This document shows positions 24,582 to 34,725 of a DNA stretch of 64,000 nucleotides, in pieces. Position 1 is the first letter of the stretch. Each line of letters starts with the position of its first letter. The notes beneath the pieces are model-generated. The model was not told where the DNA came from, did no database searches, and was given only the letters and a program-made list of their open reading frames with translations. Origin of the DNA: Maribacter huludaoensis (GTDB lineage Bacteria; Bacteroidota; Bacteroidia; Flavobacteriales; Flavobacteriaceae). Location: the NCBI RefSeq assembly GCF_029350945.1, contig NZ_JARKMS010000005.1, positions 41,670-105,669 of the forward strand, in the 5' to 3' direction. The translations under genes were made by a program, and so were the position numbers.

Positions 24582-25553
24582 TTATTCAAACGGGAACACA
24601 ATTCCCGTTTTTTCACGAACCGTATCCATAATTGTAATGAGATCCAAACTGTTTTGATGACTCCAAAATGCACTTTCCTTCTTGCCAGAATTTAAACAAT
24701 TATGCACTTCTTCTATTTCATGAACATAGCCTTTACCCCTCTTACCGACTTCATTACTTACTACAACCCCATCTTTTTCCAAGGTAAAACCTGTAGTTTC
24801 ATGCCATCTTGGATGAATAAAAATTGTTCCTTTACTTCCTGCTATTTCAGATTTCTTTTCAGAGTTAGAATTGAGTCCGCTATACAAAATGGCTTGTGCG
24901 TTATCATAATTAAAAATCATACTACATTGCACCTCTACCCCGGTTTTATAAAAATTGGCAGTTGCCTTAATATCCTTGGGCATCCCCAACAGTAAATAAG
25001 CTAAAAATATAGGATAGATTCCTATATCTAGCAGAGAACCTCCTGCAAGATCAGGATTTAACAGCCTACCGGTTTCATCCCTATCCAGAGCATAAAAAGC
25101 AAAATCTGAATGTAAATAACCTATATCTCCTATAGTCCCATTATCTACAAGTTCCTTTACTTTTTTAATGGTAGGATTAAAACGTGACCATAATGCTTCC
25201 ATAAGAAATACATTATTCTCTTTAGCAGCAGCTAACATTGCCTGAACTTCCGAAGCATTGACACCCAATGGTTTTTCACAAAGTACGGCGTTACCGGCTT
25301 TCATGGCAACAATGCTCAAATCTGCATGGGAAGTGTGCGGTGTTGCCAAATAAATTATATCTACCGTATTACTATGAAACAACTCTTCATAACTGCCAAA
25401 AGCATTTGGAGCTCCATATTCTTTGGCAAATGTGCGGGCCTTCTCCAAGCTTCTAGATGCTACCGAAACCAATTGACCGCCATCTACCAAAGCTAGATCT
25501 TTAGAAAAACTATGTGCTATGTTACCTGCCCCCACAATACCCCACTTTATCAT
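24582..25553 (-). CDS. Gfo/Idh/MocA-family NAD(P)-dependent oxidoreductase
   Basis: The 323-residue protein begins with the Rossmann motif GIVGAGNIAH (6-15) and carries the family EKPLG segment (about 94-98), which places the nicotinamide-proximal lysine. The C-terminal part (about 130-323) is the substrate-binding beta-sheet domain. Substrates in this family are sugars, inositols or their derivatives and trans-dihydrodiols; none can be inferred here because no sugar genes lie nearby. No signal peptide is visible, so it is cytoplasmic. Confidence 0.9.
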   Translation of the reverse strand: MIKWGIVGAGNIAHSFSKDLALVDGGQLVSVASRSLEKARTFAKEYGAPNAFGSYEELFHSNTVDIIYLATPHTSHADLSIVAMKAGNAVLCEKPLGVNASEVQAMLAAAKENNVFLMEALWSRFNPTIKKVKELVDNGTIGDIGYLHSDFAFYALDRDETGRLLNPDLAGGSLLDIGIYPIFLAYLLLGMPKDIKATANFYKTGVEVQCSMIFNYDNAQAILYSGLNSNSEKKSEIAGSKGTIFIHPRWHETTGFTLEKDGVVVSNEVGKRGKGYVHEIEEVHNCLNSGKKESAFWSHQNSLDLITIMDTVREKTGIVFPFE

Positions 25554-25624
25554 ACTTTTTATTTTTGTTGCATGTACACCAAAATTAACTTCTTATCTTT
25601 ATGCGAAGAAAATAATTATACAGA

Positions 25625-27253
25625 ATGGATTTAAAATTCAATCAAAACGAAGATAGGAATAAGTTGTTATTATCTGACCTTAGACGAAAGCTGAACCAGG
25701 TTTATTTAGGTGGAGGAAAAGCAAAAATTGCCAAGCAGCACGATCAAGGTAAAATGACCGCCAGAGAACGTATTGATTATCTATTTGATCCAAAAACCGA
25801 ACAGATTGAAGTTGGAGCCTTTGTTGGCGAAGGCATGTATAAAGAACATGGTGGCTGCCCTTCTGGCGGTGTTGTCATAAAAATTGGATATGTAAAAGGA
25901 AAGCAATGTATAGTAGTTGCCAATGATGCAACGGTAAAGGCTGGCGCATGGTTTCCTATTACCGCCAAAAAGAATTTAAGAGCACAGGAAATTGCTATTG
26001 AAAACAGACTACCTATTATTTACTTAGTAGACAGTGCCGGCGTGTACTTACCATTACAAGATGAGATTTTTCCGGATAAAGAACACTTTGGGCGCATATT
26101 TAGAAACAATGCGATTATGAGCAGTATGGGCATAACCCAAATTTCTGCGGTTATGGGCAGTTGTGTTGCCGGTGGCGCTTACTTACCTATTATGAGCGAT
26201 GAAGCTTTAATAGTAGATAAGACCGCCAGTATTTTCTTGGCAGGAAGCTATTTGGTGAAAGCCGCAATAGGTGAAAGCATAGATAATGAAACTTTAGGTG
26301 GCGCTACTACGCATTGCGAGATTAGCGGAGTAACCGATTATAAAGCGAAAGATGATGCAGCTGCTTTGGACACCATAAAGAATATTATGGATAAGATCGG
26401 TGATTTCCCAAAAGCGGGATACAACCGAAAGAAAAGTATAAAACCAAAAGAAAATCCTGATGATATCTATGGTATACTACCTAGCTCAAGAGCGGAACAG
26501 TATGACATGATGGAAATTATTAAGCGATTGGTAGACGACTCGGAATTTGAAGAATACAAAGCCGGATACGGACAAACCATACTTACCGGATATGCACGAA
26601 TAGATGGATGGGCAGTTGGTATTGTTGCCAACCAAAGAAAAGTTGTAAAGACCAAAAAAGGAGAAATGCAGTTTGGCGGAGTCATTTATTCCGATTCTGC
26701 AGATAAGGCAACCAGATTTATAGCCAATTGCAACCAAAAGAAAATTCCGCTGGTGTTTTTACAGGATGTTACCGGTTTTATGGTTGGTAGCAAAAGTGAG
26801 CATGGTGGCATTATTAAAGATGGCGCCAAAATGGTAAATGCGGTAAGTAACTCGGTGGTTCCAAAATTTACCATCGTCATAGGCAACAGCTACGGAGCCG
26901 GAAACTATGCCATGTGCGGCAAAGCTTATGACCCTAGGTTAATTGTTGCTTGGCCAAGCGCAGAACTAGCCGTAATGAGCGGAAACTCGGCAGCAAAAGT
27001 ATTATTACAAATTGAGAAGGCGTCTTTGAAAAAGAAGGGAGAAACTATTACAGAAGAAAAGGAAACTGAGCTATTCGATAAAATCAAGAAGCGTTACGAC
27101 AATCAAGTTTCTCCATACTACGCAGCTTCAAGATTATGGACCGATGCTATTATAGACCCAAAGGACACGCGTAAATGGATCTCAATGGGTATTGAAGCCG
27201 CTGATCATGCACCTATTGAAAAGCCTTTTAACATGGGGGTTTTGCAGGTGTAA
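25625..27253 (+). CDS. Acyl-CoA carboxylase carboxyltransferase (beta) subunit
   Basis: The 542-residue protein has both crotonase-like halves of a carboxyltransferase. Conserved pieces include SAGVYLPLQDE, GSCVAGGAYLP and, in the second half, GFMVGSKSEHGGI with GNSYGAGNYAMCG and WPSAELAVMSG. The last three resemble methylcrotonoyl-CoA carboxylase beta more than propionyl-CoA carboxylase. The biotin carboxylase/biotin-carrier alpha subunit is not adjacent, so the partner must come from elsewhere. It transfers a carboxyl group from carboxybiotin to an acyl-CoA. A TTG-N23-TATCTTTA promoter-like pair sits just upstream. Confidence 0.9.
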   Translation: MDLKFNQNEDRNKLLLSDLRRKLNQVYLGGGKAKIAKQHDQGKMTARERIDYLFDPKTEQIEVGAFVGEGMYKEHGGCPSGGVVIKIGYVKGKQCIVVANDATVKAGAWFPITAKKNLRAQEIAIENRLPIIYLVDSAGVYLPLQDEIFPDKEHFGRIFRNNAIMSSMGITQISAVMGSCVAGGAYLPIMSDEALIVDKTASIFLAGSYLVKAAIGESIDNETLGGATTHCEISGVTDYKAKDDAAALDTIKNIMDKIGDFPKAGYNRKKSIKPKENPDDIYGILPSSRAEQYDMMEIIKRLVDDSEFEEYKAGYGQTILTGYARIDGWAVGIVANQRKVVKTKKGEMQFGGVIYSDSADKATRFIANCNQKKIPLVFLQDVTGFMVGSKSEHGGIIKDGAKMVNAVSNSVVPKFTIVIGNSYGAGNYAMCGKAYDPRLIVAWPSAELAVMSGNSAAKVLLQIEKASLKKKGETITEEKETELFDKIKKRYDNQVSPYYAASRLWTDAIIDPKDTRKWISMGIEAADHAPIEKPFNMGVLQV

Positions 27254-27297
27254 TTTATTTAAAATATTAAGTATCAACATTTTAAACTATTTACATT

Positions 27298-27338
27298 AAA
27301 AAAACCACAATACATTTAAAATGTATTGTGGTTTTTTT
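27298..27338 (+). terminator. Strong terminator after the carboxyltransferase gene
   Basis: An 18-bp stem (AAACCACAATACAT side and its complement) with a TTAAA loop, ending in T7. The A run in front also makes it usable from the other strand, although the minus-strand gene at 27479 is upstream of it by 140 bp. Confidence 0.85.
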
Positions 27339-27478
27339 AATAACTAAATCAATAGTCTATGTGTTGTAAAAAGTTTACCAAGATAACTGGCAACAATATT
27401 TACCGCATTCCATTCTATTGACTTTTCAACATATAGTTGTTGAACTATTCATTAATACACACATAATGAATATCAAAA

Positions 27479-28828
27479 TTAATTCCCTTGATGATTCTTA
27501 ACTCGTGGAATTAACAACAATTCGGTCTGTCTTCCATTTACATATCTAAATCCATCTTCACCATAGAAACCGGCTTCTTCAAGCATGATTCTGATATCTC
27601 TATTCCATTCCGGTATGTTGATGGTCGTGTTTAATTCAATGGCATAAACAGTATTCGGATTAAGACCATAGTTTTCTCCATCGTCACGCATTACACCACC
27701 TTGGGCATCCCACATTCCAATGGTTGTACCGGCAGAATGACCATAAGTACCCAACGGATGCGTGTAAATAGAAGGTCGTAATCCTGCAGTTTTAGCCTCG
27801 TCCAGAGATTTTTTAAGAATTTCGTTTCCAGACTTTCCGCTAACCATGTTGCCTGTTAAAAAATCTTGTAATTTGTTCCCTTCCATTAGTCCGTTTACCA
27901 AAAACTCCGGAGCAGAAGTTTCTTCTGGCTTTAATACATACGCCAATTCTTGACAATCGGTATTTAAACGCAGATATGTAATTCCAAAATCGCAGTGTAC
28001 TAGATCCCCAGGTAAGATTACCATACTCTCGGGTTTATTTGCAAAAGAATAAAATTCACTCTTTTTTCCTTTCTCACTTCTTTGAACGTCTACAGTTGGG
28101 TGAAACCAAGTTTCCAAACCTAAATTGGTGACTTTCTGTCTCATCCACCACACTACATCTGACGTAGTGGTTACACCGGGAGTTATTACTTTCTCCGAGA
28201 ATGCTTCGGCTATGATATCATGTGTAATATCTACCAATTGATCATAGATAACCATTTCACGTTCAGTTCTAGTTTCAATCCAGCGTACGGCAAGTTGCTC
28301 AGCAGATGTCACTTTTGAAGTATATTTTTTAGGCAAATTTGCCATGAATTCCTCATAATCCGTCTTTACCAAACCATCGGCAATATTATGGTCTGTAGAA
28401 TAATTAAGTCCAATTTTTCTTGGATTTCTTTCTGATATTAACTGCATTAACCTCTTCCATTGATCAGGCTCCTTTTCCTTATCCCAAGCGGAAACAATAT
28501 TCTTACCAACATTATAACGAGCAACGGCTAATTTTTCAATAGTGTTTTTTGCTTTATCTCTATAAAACAAAAGAATAGTTCTTCTACGAGCGTTTAACCA
28601 TGTTGCAGGCAGCATGGTCTTAATGACCGGATCCTCATTGTATTCCCTTGAAATTACCACCCACATATCTAGGTCAGCGGCATCCATAAGTTTTGGAAGT
28701 AAATTGTTAAAACGATCGTCTAGAATTTCATCTATAACAATGGCCCTTTCTTTTTCATTGAGAATTTGTTGAGCGTTCAATAAAAAGCCCTGAATAAAAA
28801 TAAATACGGTAATTAGTTGTTTGATCAT
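27479..28828 (-). CDS. Exported M24-family aminopeptidase (Xaa-Pro type)
   Basis: The 449-residue protein has a signal peptide ending at LLNAQ (about residue 19) and a pita-bread C-terminal domain. The M24 metal ligands appear in the right order: Asp in HCDFG, Asp in NTDCQ, His in TYGHSAG, Glu in AIELNTT and Glu in QTELLLI. They bind a dinuclear metal centre that cleaves an N-terminal residue next to proline. Exported M24 members are common in Bacteroidota and likely help use peptides. The 41-bp gap to menE shows it follows a different set of genes; co-transcription is possible. Confidence 0.9.
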   Translation of the reverse strand: MIKQLITVFIFIQGFLLNAQQILNEKERAIVIDEILDDRFNNLLPKLMDAADLDMWVVISREYNEDPVIKTMLPATWLNARRRTILLFYRDKAKNTIEKLAVARYNVGKNIVSAWDKEKEPDQWKRLMQLISERNPRKIGLNYSTDHNIADGLVKTDYEEFMANLPKKYTSKVTSAEQLAVRWIETRTEREMVIYDQLVDITHDIIAEAFSEKVITPGVTTTSDVVWWMRQKVTNLGLETWFHPTVDVQRSEKGKKSEFYSFANKPESMVILPGDLVHCDFGITYLRLNTDCQELAYVLKPEETSAPEFLVNGLMEGNKLQDFLTGNMVSGKSGNEILKKSLDEAKTAGLRPSIYTHPLGTYGHSAGTTIGMWDAQGGVMRDDGENYGLNPNTVYAIELNTTINIPEWNRDIRIMLEEAGFYGEDGFRYVNGRQTELLLIPRVKNHQGN

Positions 28829-28868
28829 TAGATAGTGGTTTTTCTAATGATGAAAATAGCGGAATATA

Positions 28869-29930
28869 TTAAAGCTTCAAAATTTGATGTAAAGTTTTAG
28901 AACGTTGAATTTTTCCACTATCGGTTCTTTGAAATTCTTTAGCTATCAAAATCGTTTTAGGTTTCTCAAATTTCTTGAATTCAGAAATACCATCAATAGT
29001 TTTCTGAATGTCTTTAATTTCTGCATCTTCAACTACTAAAACTACTTTTTGCCCTAACTCATTATCTGTAATACCGGCAACAAAAAACGGAGTATCTATA
29101 TAGTTCGATATTACTTTTTCAATATGTTCCGGATGCAACTTTACCCCACCAGAATTAATAACATTATCAAGTCTGCCCAACCAGTTAAACTTAGTTTTTG
29201 AAAGCATTTGGACCACATCATTGGTTACTACCGTTTCGTCTGAAATTTCTGGAGCATTAATTACCAAACAACCTCTATCATCTGTAGTAAGTTCTACATT
29301 TGGCAAAACCGTAAAAGTAGCATCTTCAACTTCTTTATCGTTTAACGGTTTTATAGCGATATGAGTAATGGTTTCCGTCATACCATAGGTTTCATAACTG
29401 CTATTTTCAACACCCTTTAATGCTTCTCTTATTGAATTAGAAATAGGTGCACCACCAATAATTAATTTATGTATTTGATGTAGTTTAGATAAAGAGTTGC
29501 TTACCTGTAAAGGTACCATAGCCCCAAAATCAAAAGAATCCGTAATACCTTCCAATGGGTATGAACTTGGTGGCACTAAATAAATATTTAGGCCCAAAAC
29601 CATTGCTCTTATAAGCATCATTTTACCGGCTATATATGTTGCGGGCAGACAGAGTAAAGCCGTTGCCCCAGGCTTAAGGTTAAAATAATTACCGGTTGCA
29701 CGAGCGCTATTTACCATTTGTTCTTTCTTCAATAGTATAGTCTTTGGAGCGCCCGTAGATCCAGAGGTTTTTACAGAAAGTGTTGGCAAATCATCTATCC
29801 AATCTAAAAGGAATTCACCTATATGCTTTTCAAATTCCTCTCCTTCTTTAATTAAACTATAACCAACCTCTTTTAAATCATCAAAAGAAATTGTCCTACC
29901 TTGAATTGAAAAACTAGGGTGTATTTTCAT
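28869..29930 (-). CDS. menE: o-Succinylbenzoate-CoA ligase
   Basis: A short (353-residue) adenylate-forming enzyme. The phosphate-loop motif SGSTGAPKTI (57-66), the YGMTETI segment (about 178-184) and the hinge WLGRLDNVINSGG (about 246-258) are clear; the C-terminal lysine of the family lies in SGKIQR near the end. It activates o-succinylbenzoate to its CoA ester in menaquinone synthesis. Short MenE forms of this length are normal in Bacteroidota. It follows a CPBP protease gene by 18 bp, which in turn overlaps menC, so the three form a transcription unit. Confidence 0.88.
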   Translation of the reverse strand: MKIHPSFSIQGRTISFDDLKEVGYSLIKEGEEFEKHIGEFLLDWIDDLPTLSVKTSGSTGAPKTILLKKEQMVNSARATGNYFNLKPGATALLCLPATYIAGKMMLIRAMVLGLNIYLVPPSSYPLEGITDSFDFGAMVPLQVSNSLSKLHQIHKLIIGGAPISNSIREALKGVENSSYETYGMTETITHIAIKPLNDKEVEDATFTVLPNVELTTDDRGCLVINAPEISDETVVTNDVVQMLSKTKFNWLGRLDNVINSGGVKLHPEHIEKVISNYIDTPFFVAGITDNELGQKVVLVVEDAEIKDIQKTIDGISEFKKFEKPKTILIAKEFQRTDSGKIQRSKTLHQILKL

Positions 29931-29948
29931 TTTGAATAAATTTTAGTT

Positions 29949-30869
29949 TTACTCTTGTGTCAATAAAAATTCTTCTTTAGATAGAACCTTACCGGTTAAT
30001 TTTTCTTTCCAATCGGTCCATCCATATTTTTTTGAAAAGATGAGTAAAAGAATAGGAAAAGTAATAAACACAGGAACTAAAATATCCCAACCTAAAACTG
30101 GGTCTGAAATATCTCGATAAATTGAATTTGTTTGAAAAGCGGTCCAATCTGCAGTCATTAATAGAGCTCCAATTAAATTATTGGCCGCATGAAAACCTAA
30201 TGCTAACTCTAACCCCTCATCCATAAGCGTAATAATACCAAGAAAAAAACCAGTTCCTATATAATACACCATTATCCCATACCCTAACTTCTCTACTTCA
30301 GGATTACCTAAATGCATTAACCCAAAAAATACCGAGGTAACTATTAAAGGTACCCATCTATTTTTCACCGCAATACCTAAACCCTGCATCATATGTGCCC
30401 TAAATAAGTATTCTTCAAAACTTGTTTGCAAAGGAACTAGTAAGACACCTATCACTGCTAAAGTTAAAAATGGTACCAGTTTAAAATTAAAAACATAATC
30501 CTCAGGTGACAAATAAACTGCTATTAATGTCATTAAAACAGTTAAAACTCCCCATAATACAAAAGAAAAAAAGATTCTTTTCCAACTTATTCTCTTTCGA
30601 GATGTAGTTAAAGAAGTTATACTTTGAGAGTGTACTAATTTTGTCCAACCAAGCACCACAAGTAAACCAACTGCCAATGGAGCCAATAGTATAATTAAAA
30701 CCAGGTTAGAGCCGAAGCTATTAATCATCTGTGCCATACTATCTTCAACACTAACCGGAGATAACAAGATTGCTATATAGTTCAAAATCATAAAACCAAT
30801 AAAACAACCAGGAATTATTAAATATTTCCATAATCCAATATCTCCTTTATACCCTTGCTCTATATACAT
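29949..30869 (-). CDS. CPBP-family intramembrane metalloprotease
   Basis: A 306-residue protein with about eight hydrophobic helices. The Abi/CPBP motif is readable: EEYLFR (EExxxR, about 158-163), a following FGLMHLGNPE (FxxxH type) and a third helix with GFHAANN. These residues bind the catalytic metal. Members include Rce1-like prenyl-protein proteases and bacteriocin-immunity proteins. It is embedded between menC (10-bp overlap) and menE, an arrangement I know from flavobacterial men loci, but its substrate is unknown. Confidence 0.88.
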   Translation of the reverse strand: MYIEQGYKGDIGLWKYLIIPGCFIGFMILNYIAILLSPVSVEDSMAQMINSFGSNLVLIILLAPLAVGLLVVLGWTKLVHSQSITSLTTSRKRISWKRIFFSFVLWGVLTVLMTLIAVYLSPEDYVFNFKLVPFLTLAVIGVLLVPLQTSFEEYLFRAHMMQGLGIAVKNRWVPLIVTSVFFGLMHLGNPEVEKLGYGIMVYYIGTGFFLGIITLMDEGLELALGFHAANNLIGALLMTADWTAFQTNSIYRDISDPVLGWDILVPVFITFPILLLIFSKKYGWTDWKEKLTGKVLSKEEFLLTQE

Positions 30870-31912
30870 AAACTATCTATTAAATTTTTATTCCATTTTT
30901 TAGAGCTGTTGTAAAACAACCCTCCGTTATTTACTTCTAACGGACTATCTATATTATTTGTAAATAAAGACCCCGTACCCAAACCTTGTGGCATTTGGCT
31001 ACCTAACGTTGCGGTCCACTGTGCAATGGCATTTAAACCAATATTACTCTCTAATGCACTGGTAACCCACCAACCAATTTTATTCTTATCGGCAATTTTA
31101 ATCCATTCATTACTACCTGCAAAACCACCTACCAAGCTGGGCTTTAAAATAATATACTGTGGTTGTATAGTTTGTAGCAAGTCTACCTTTTTCGTTACAT
31201 CTACTACACCAATTAATTCTTCATCTAAAGCAATTGGCAGCGGTGTACTTTTACAAAGTCTTTGCATTTCTTCCCATTGTCCCTGTTTTATAGGTTGCTC
31301 AATTGAATGTAAATCAAGTTTTGACAATATTTCTAGCTTCGACAAGGCTTTTTTTGGAGAAAATGCACCGTTAGCATCTACTCGCAATTCAATTTCATCT
31401 TTAGAGTAGCGCTCTCTAATAGATTTAAGCAATGCAATTTCCGTATCAAAATCAATGGCACCAATCTTCATTTTAATGCATAAAAAACCATCTTTCAGCT
31501 TATCTTTTATTTGCTGATGCATAAATTCTTTATCGCCCATCCAAACCAGACCATTAATTGAAATTGGTTGTTGGTGTTCTAAAAAAGTGGAATCAAAAAG
31601 ATGAAAAGGATTATTAGAACGCATGGACAAAAATGCCTGTTCCAAACCAAATTGAATACTAGGAAAATCTCTTAACTGTTCTACTAATTTAGCTTCCCCT
31701 AATTCAATATTCTCCGCAACCCAATTACATTTTTGCTCATATTCAGGCACATCATCAAAACTAAGTCCTCTAAAAAGTCCGCATTCACCTATTCCCCATT
31801 TACCTTCATCCTCCAAAATCAAAAACCACGTTTGTTTAGTTCGCAGAATTCCCCTAGAAGTTCCGCTAGGATTTTTAAAATCTAAAAGATACTTTTTAAA
31901 TGTTGCTTTCAT
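30860..31912 (-). CDS. menC: o-Succinylbenzoate synthase
   Basis: I place the start at ATG 31912 (MKATFKKYLLDF, with AAGGA 5 nt upstream) rather than the TTG four codons earlier. The ~350-residue enolase-superfamily enzyme shows KMKIGAID with the catalytic lysine, DANGAF with metal ligand Asp, the IEQP segment, ALDEE and ILKPSLVGG with the second lysine. It dehydrates SHCHC to o-succinylbenzoate. The order menC, CPBP protease, menE on one strand is typical, and the first two genes overlap by 10 bp. Confidence 0.88.
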   Translation of the reverse strand: MKATFKKYLLDFKNPSGTSRGILRTKQTWFLILEDEGKWGIGECGLFRGLSFDDVPEYEQKCNWVAENIELGEAKLVEQLRDFPSIQFGLEQAFLSMRSNNPFHLFDSTFLEHQQPISINGLVWMGDKEFMHQQIKDKLKDGFLCIKMKIGAIDFDTEIALLKSIRERYSKDEIELRVDANGAFSPKKALSKLEILSKLDLHSIEQPIKQGQWEEMQRLCKSTPLPIALDEELIGVVDVTKKVDLLQTIQPQYIILKPSLVGGFAGSNEWIKIADKNKIGWWVTSALESNIGLNAIAQWTATLGSQMPQGLGTGSLFTNNIDSPLEVNNGGLFYNSSKKWNKNLIDSLCI

Positions 31913-31957
31913 ATTATCCTTCAAATTTAACTATATTTTGAGTTTAAACATGATGTT

Positions 31958-32752
31958 ATGGACAGTATAGAAAATAAGGTGATCTGGATAACAGGAGCAT
32001 CTTCAGGAATTGGCGAAGAACTAGCATACCAGCTAAACGAACTTGGCGCTAAAATTATACTTTCCGCAAGAAGGGAAACTGTGCTATTAAAAGTAAAAAA
32101 CAAGTGCAAATATCAAGATCATGTAACCATATTGCCTCTAGACTTAACGGACTTCAATTCTTTAGGAATCGTTACTCAAAAAGCTCTTAAAATTAATGGG
32201 CATATTGATATTTTAATCAACAATGGCGGATTAAGCCAGCGTTCCCTCATAGTTGACACAAAATTTGAAGTCTACCAACAAATGATAGACGTTAATTATC
32301 TGGGTACCATAAAATTGACCAAACACTTACTTGACCATTTTATAGCTCAAAAGAGCGGCCATTTTGTTACCGTTACTAGTTTAATGGGTAAATTTTCGTC
32401 TCCTTATCGATCTGGGTATTGTGGTGCCAAACATGCGTTACATGGCTTCTTTGACGCATTGCGAATGGAGCACGAAAAAGACAATATCAATGTTTCTATC
32501 ATCTGCCCTGGCTTTATACAAACCAATGTGGCTAAAAATGCATTAACGGGTGATGGTTCTGCATTACAAAAAGAAGACAATGCCACAGAAAACGGAATGC
32601 CGGTTAACGAATGTGCACAAAAAATAATCTCTGCAATTAAAAAGAAACGATTTGAAACTTACATAGGCGGAAAAGAAAAATTTGGTATTTACCTCAAAAG
32701 ATTCTTCCCTAGACTTTTACATAAAGTGGTTATGAACAGTAAAGTTCGTTAA
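31958..32752 (+). CDS. Short-chain dehydrogenase/reductase
   Basis: The 264-residue protein has the NAD(P) motif TGASSGIGEE (15-24), NNGG near 86-89, the SDR serine in VTVTSLMG and the catalytic YCGAKHA (Y155-x-x-x-K). The C-terminal helix with RFETYIGGKEK and the basic end are typical of classical SDRs acting on lipids or sterols (DHRS7-like). It is transcribed opposite to the surrounding men genes, leaving 45 bp to menC and 2 bp to the histidine kinase end. Substrate unknown. Confidence 0.88.
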   Translation: MDSIENKVIWITGASSGIGEELAYQLNELGAKIILSARRETVLLKVKNKCKYQDHVTILPLDLTDFNSLGIVTQKALKINGHIDILINNGGLSQRSLIVDTKFEVYQQMIDVNYLGTIKLTKHLLDHFIAQKSGHFVTVTSLMGKFSSPYRSGYCGAKHALHGFFDALRMEHEKDNINVSIICPGFIQTNVAKNALTGDGSALQKEDNATENGMPVNECAQKIISAIKKKRFETYIGGKEKFGIYLKRFFPRLLHKVVMNSKVR

Positions 32753-32754
32753 GC

Positions 32755-34725
32755 CTATTTAAAATTAAACCAGAAACGCACACCTTCTTGGGTTTTATCT
32801 GTATTCAATGAAGTTTGAAGCTGATTTGCCAATCTGCTCATTAAACGTATACCCATTGAGGAGCTTGCCCTTTCGTCTGAATCTTCAGGTAAACCTATTC
32901 CATTATCGGTATACTCAAAGAAACCTTCTTGACCAGCTATTTTTCGTAAATGAATATATATCTTTCCGTCACTATCATCGTTCGGGAATGCATATTTAAA
33001 TGAATTAGAAACCAACTCGTTCAATATAAGTCCAAATGGTATCGCCCTATCAATATCCAATTCTACTCCTTCTGCATCAATGGTAATATTAATATTATGT
33101 CCGCCTTTTTTGTAAACCGATTGAATACTATTAATTAAACTTTCAATATAGCCCTGCATCTCAATTACCGATAAATCATCGTTTTGGTATAACTTCTGAT
33201 GTATAAGGGCCATGGCTTTTACCCTACTCTTACCTTCTTCTAACGCAGCAATAGCAGCTTTACTTCTAGTATTTTTAGTTTGTAAGCTCAACAAACTAGA
33301 GACCATTTGAAGGTTATTTTTAACCCTATGATGTATCTCTTTAAGTAATGAATCTTTCTCTACTAATGAATTTTCAATAATAAATTTCTGCTCTGCAATT
33401 AAACGTTGGTTTTTAATACTCTTTAAATACGCATATACTAAACCGGCAAAACCTATAAGTGTAAAAATCAAGGATACAAACACCAAACTAATCTTATCAT
33501 CTCTTGCCTTAATATCTTTTCTAGATTCTTCTAACTGAGCTTTTTGTTGCTCCATAGTTTTTCTAGAATTCTCTAAATCTTGGGCAACAACAGAAGTTAA
33601 TTGCTGATTCTTGATATTCGATGCTAATGCATCAATAGAATCCCTAATTCTTATGTTCTTCTTAAGGTATACCGTAGAGTTTTTGTAATCCCCGGTTTTA
33701 AAGTAATAATCTGCATAAATTCTATTACGCTTTAAAATATTATCAGACTTTATAGGATTAAGGTCATCGCTCAAATAATCGGTAGCTTTGGCATAATCAT
33801 CCAACTTTAAATAACATTCTGCTAAAGCCAAGGTATTTTCAATAATATCAGAAGAGAATTTACTTTTATTATATTTCTTGATGATATCCCTACTTTCTTC
33901 TAAAAACGGAATAGCTTTTTCATACTCACCTAACTGAACATGACTTTTACCAATATTACCAATAATCAAACCGTTAAGAATTCTTCCGTCAGCAATTTCT
34001 TTATCAGAGCGCTCATTGGTGACATCACTTAAAAATACCTTTATCAATCCTTCTGCTTTCTTATAATAACTTAACGCTGTAGCTGTTGATTTATCTAATC
34101 TTAAATAATCACCTATAGTATTGTTGTAGATTGCTTGACCGTAGTAATCATCGTCTTTAAGTACTTTCTTTTCTTCGGTCATATAATCTCGCATAGCCTT
34201 TCTATACTGACCTAAACTTGCATAAATGTCATAGAAAGCGACATTATCAGTGAAACCTAATTCACGTTTAACCCTTCTAATCTCTATTTGCTTGTCATAT
34301 AATTCAAGCATTTTATAATTATTGTCCAAAATGCCCAGAATAGTCTTTTTAGACTCCACATCTAACTTTAACAAGTCATCATATAAAGGTCTTGCAATTG
34401 CCAAACTTTTCTCATAGTTACCTAAATCATAATAAATTTGGGACTCAATAAGTTGATAATTACGGATAGATACGGAATCTTTGGTTTTTTCAGAACTGTT
34501 CAAATAAACCTTTACGGTATCTAACCAATCATACGGAGAATTCTGATTGTAACGATTTGGCGTATTGAAAAAGAAAAAAGAACGTAATTCACCATTCTCT
34601 AAATCTTGAAACTGTTTGTAGTAGTCTTCATTTTGAGTTGTAGTATTGTCTTGTGCAAAAACTAGGCACGTATATACACCTAAAACCAAAGTGCACAATA
34701 ATCTCAAAATATTCTGTTTTTTCAT
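32755..34725 (-). CDS. TPR-containing sensor histidine kinase (HisKA_2 type)
   Basis: The 656-residue protein starts with a signal peptide-like N-terminus (1-25), then a TPR-like helical region (about 95-360), a coiled coil (370-405), one membrane helix (about 411-434) and the kinase. EIHHRVKNN (463-471) gives the phosphoacceptor His465 and marks the HisKA_2/HWE-like class; NELVSNSFKYAF is the N box and DNGIGLP the G1 box. The TPR part is expected in the periplasm. The LytTR response regulator gene lies next upstream on the same strand, across a 406-bp gap with inverted repeats, and is the obvious partner. Confidence 0.9.
   Translation of the reverse strand: MKKQNILRLLCTLVLGVYTCLVFAQDNTTTQNEDYYKQFQDLENGELRSFFFFNTPNRYNQNSPYDWLDTVKVYLNSSEKTKDSVSIRNYQLIESQIYYDLGNYEKSLAIARPLYDDLLKLDVESKKTILGILDNNYKMLELYDKQIEIRRVKRELGFTDNVAFYDIYASLGQYRKAMRDYMTEEKKVLKDDDYYGQAIYNNTIGDYLRLDKSTATALSYYKKAEGLIKVFLSDVTNERSDKEIADGRILNGLIIGNIGKSHVQLGEYEKAIPFLEESRDIIKKYNKSKFSSDIIENTLALAECYLKLDDYAKATDYLSDDLNPIKSDNILKRNRIYADYYFKTGDYKNSTVYLKKNIRIRDSIDALASNIKNQQLTSVVAQDLENSRKTMEQQKAQLEESRKDIKARDDKISLVFVSLIFTLIGFAGLVYAYLKSIKNQRLIAEQKFIIENSLVEKDSLLKEIHHRVKNNLQMVSSLLSLQTKNTRSKAAIAALEEGKSRVKAMALIHQKLYQNDDLSVIEMQGYIESLINSIQSVYKKGGHNINITIDAEGVELDIDRAIPFGLILNELVSNSFKYAFPNDDSDGKIYIHLRKIAGQEGFFEYTDNGIGLPEDSDERASSSMGIRLMSRLANQLQTSLNTDKTQEGVRFWFNFK

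Noticed and set aside
31958..32752. SDR as the dehydrocapnine reductase of the sulfonolipid pathway
   Set aside because: It is 30 kb from the putative pair, in the men locus, and SDR sequence alone does not show substrate.
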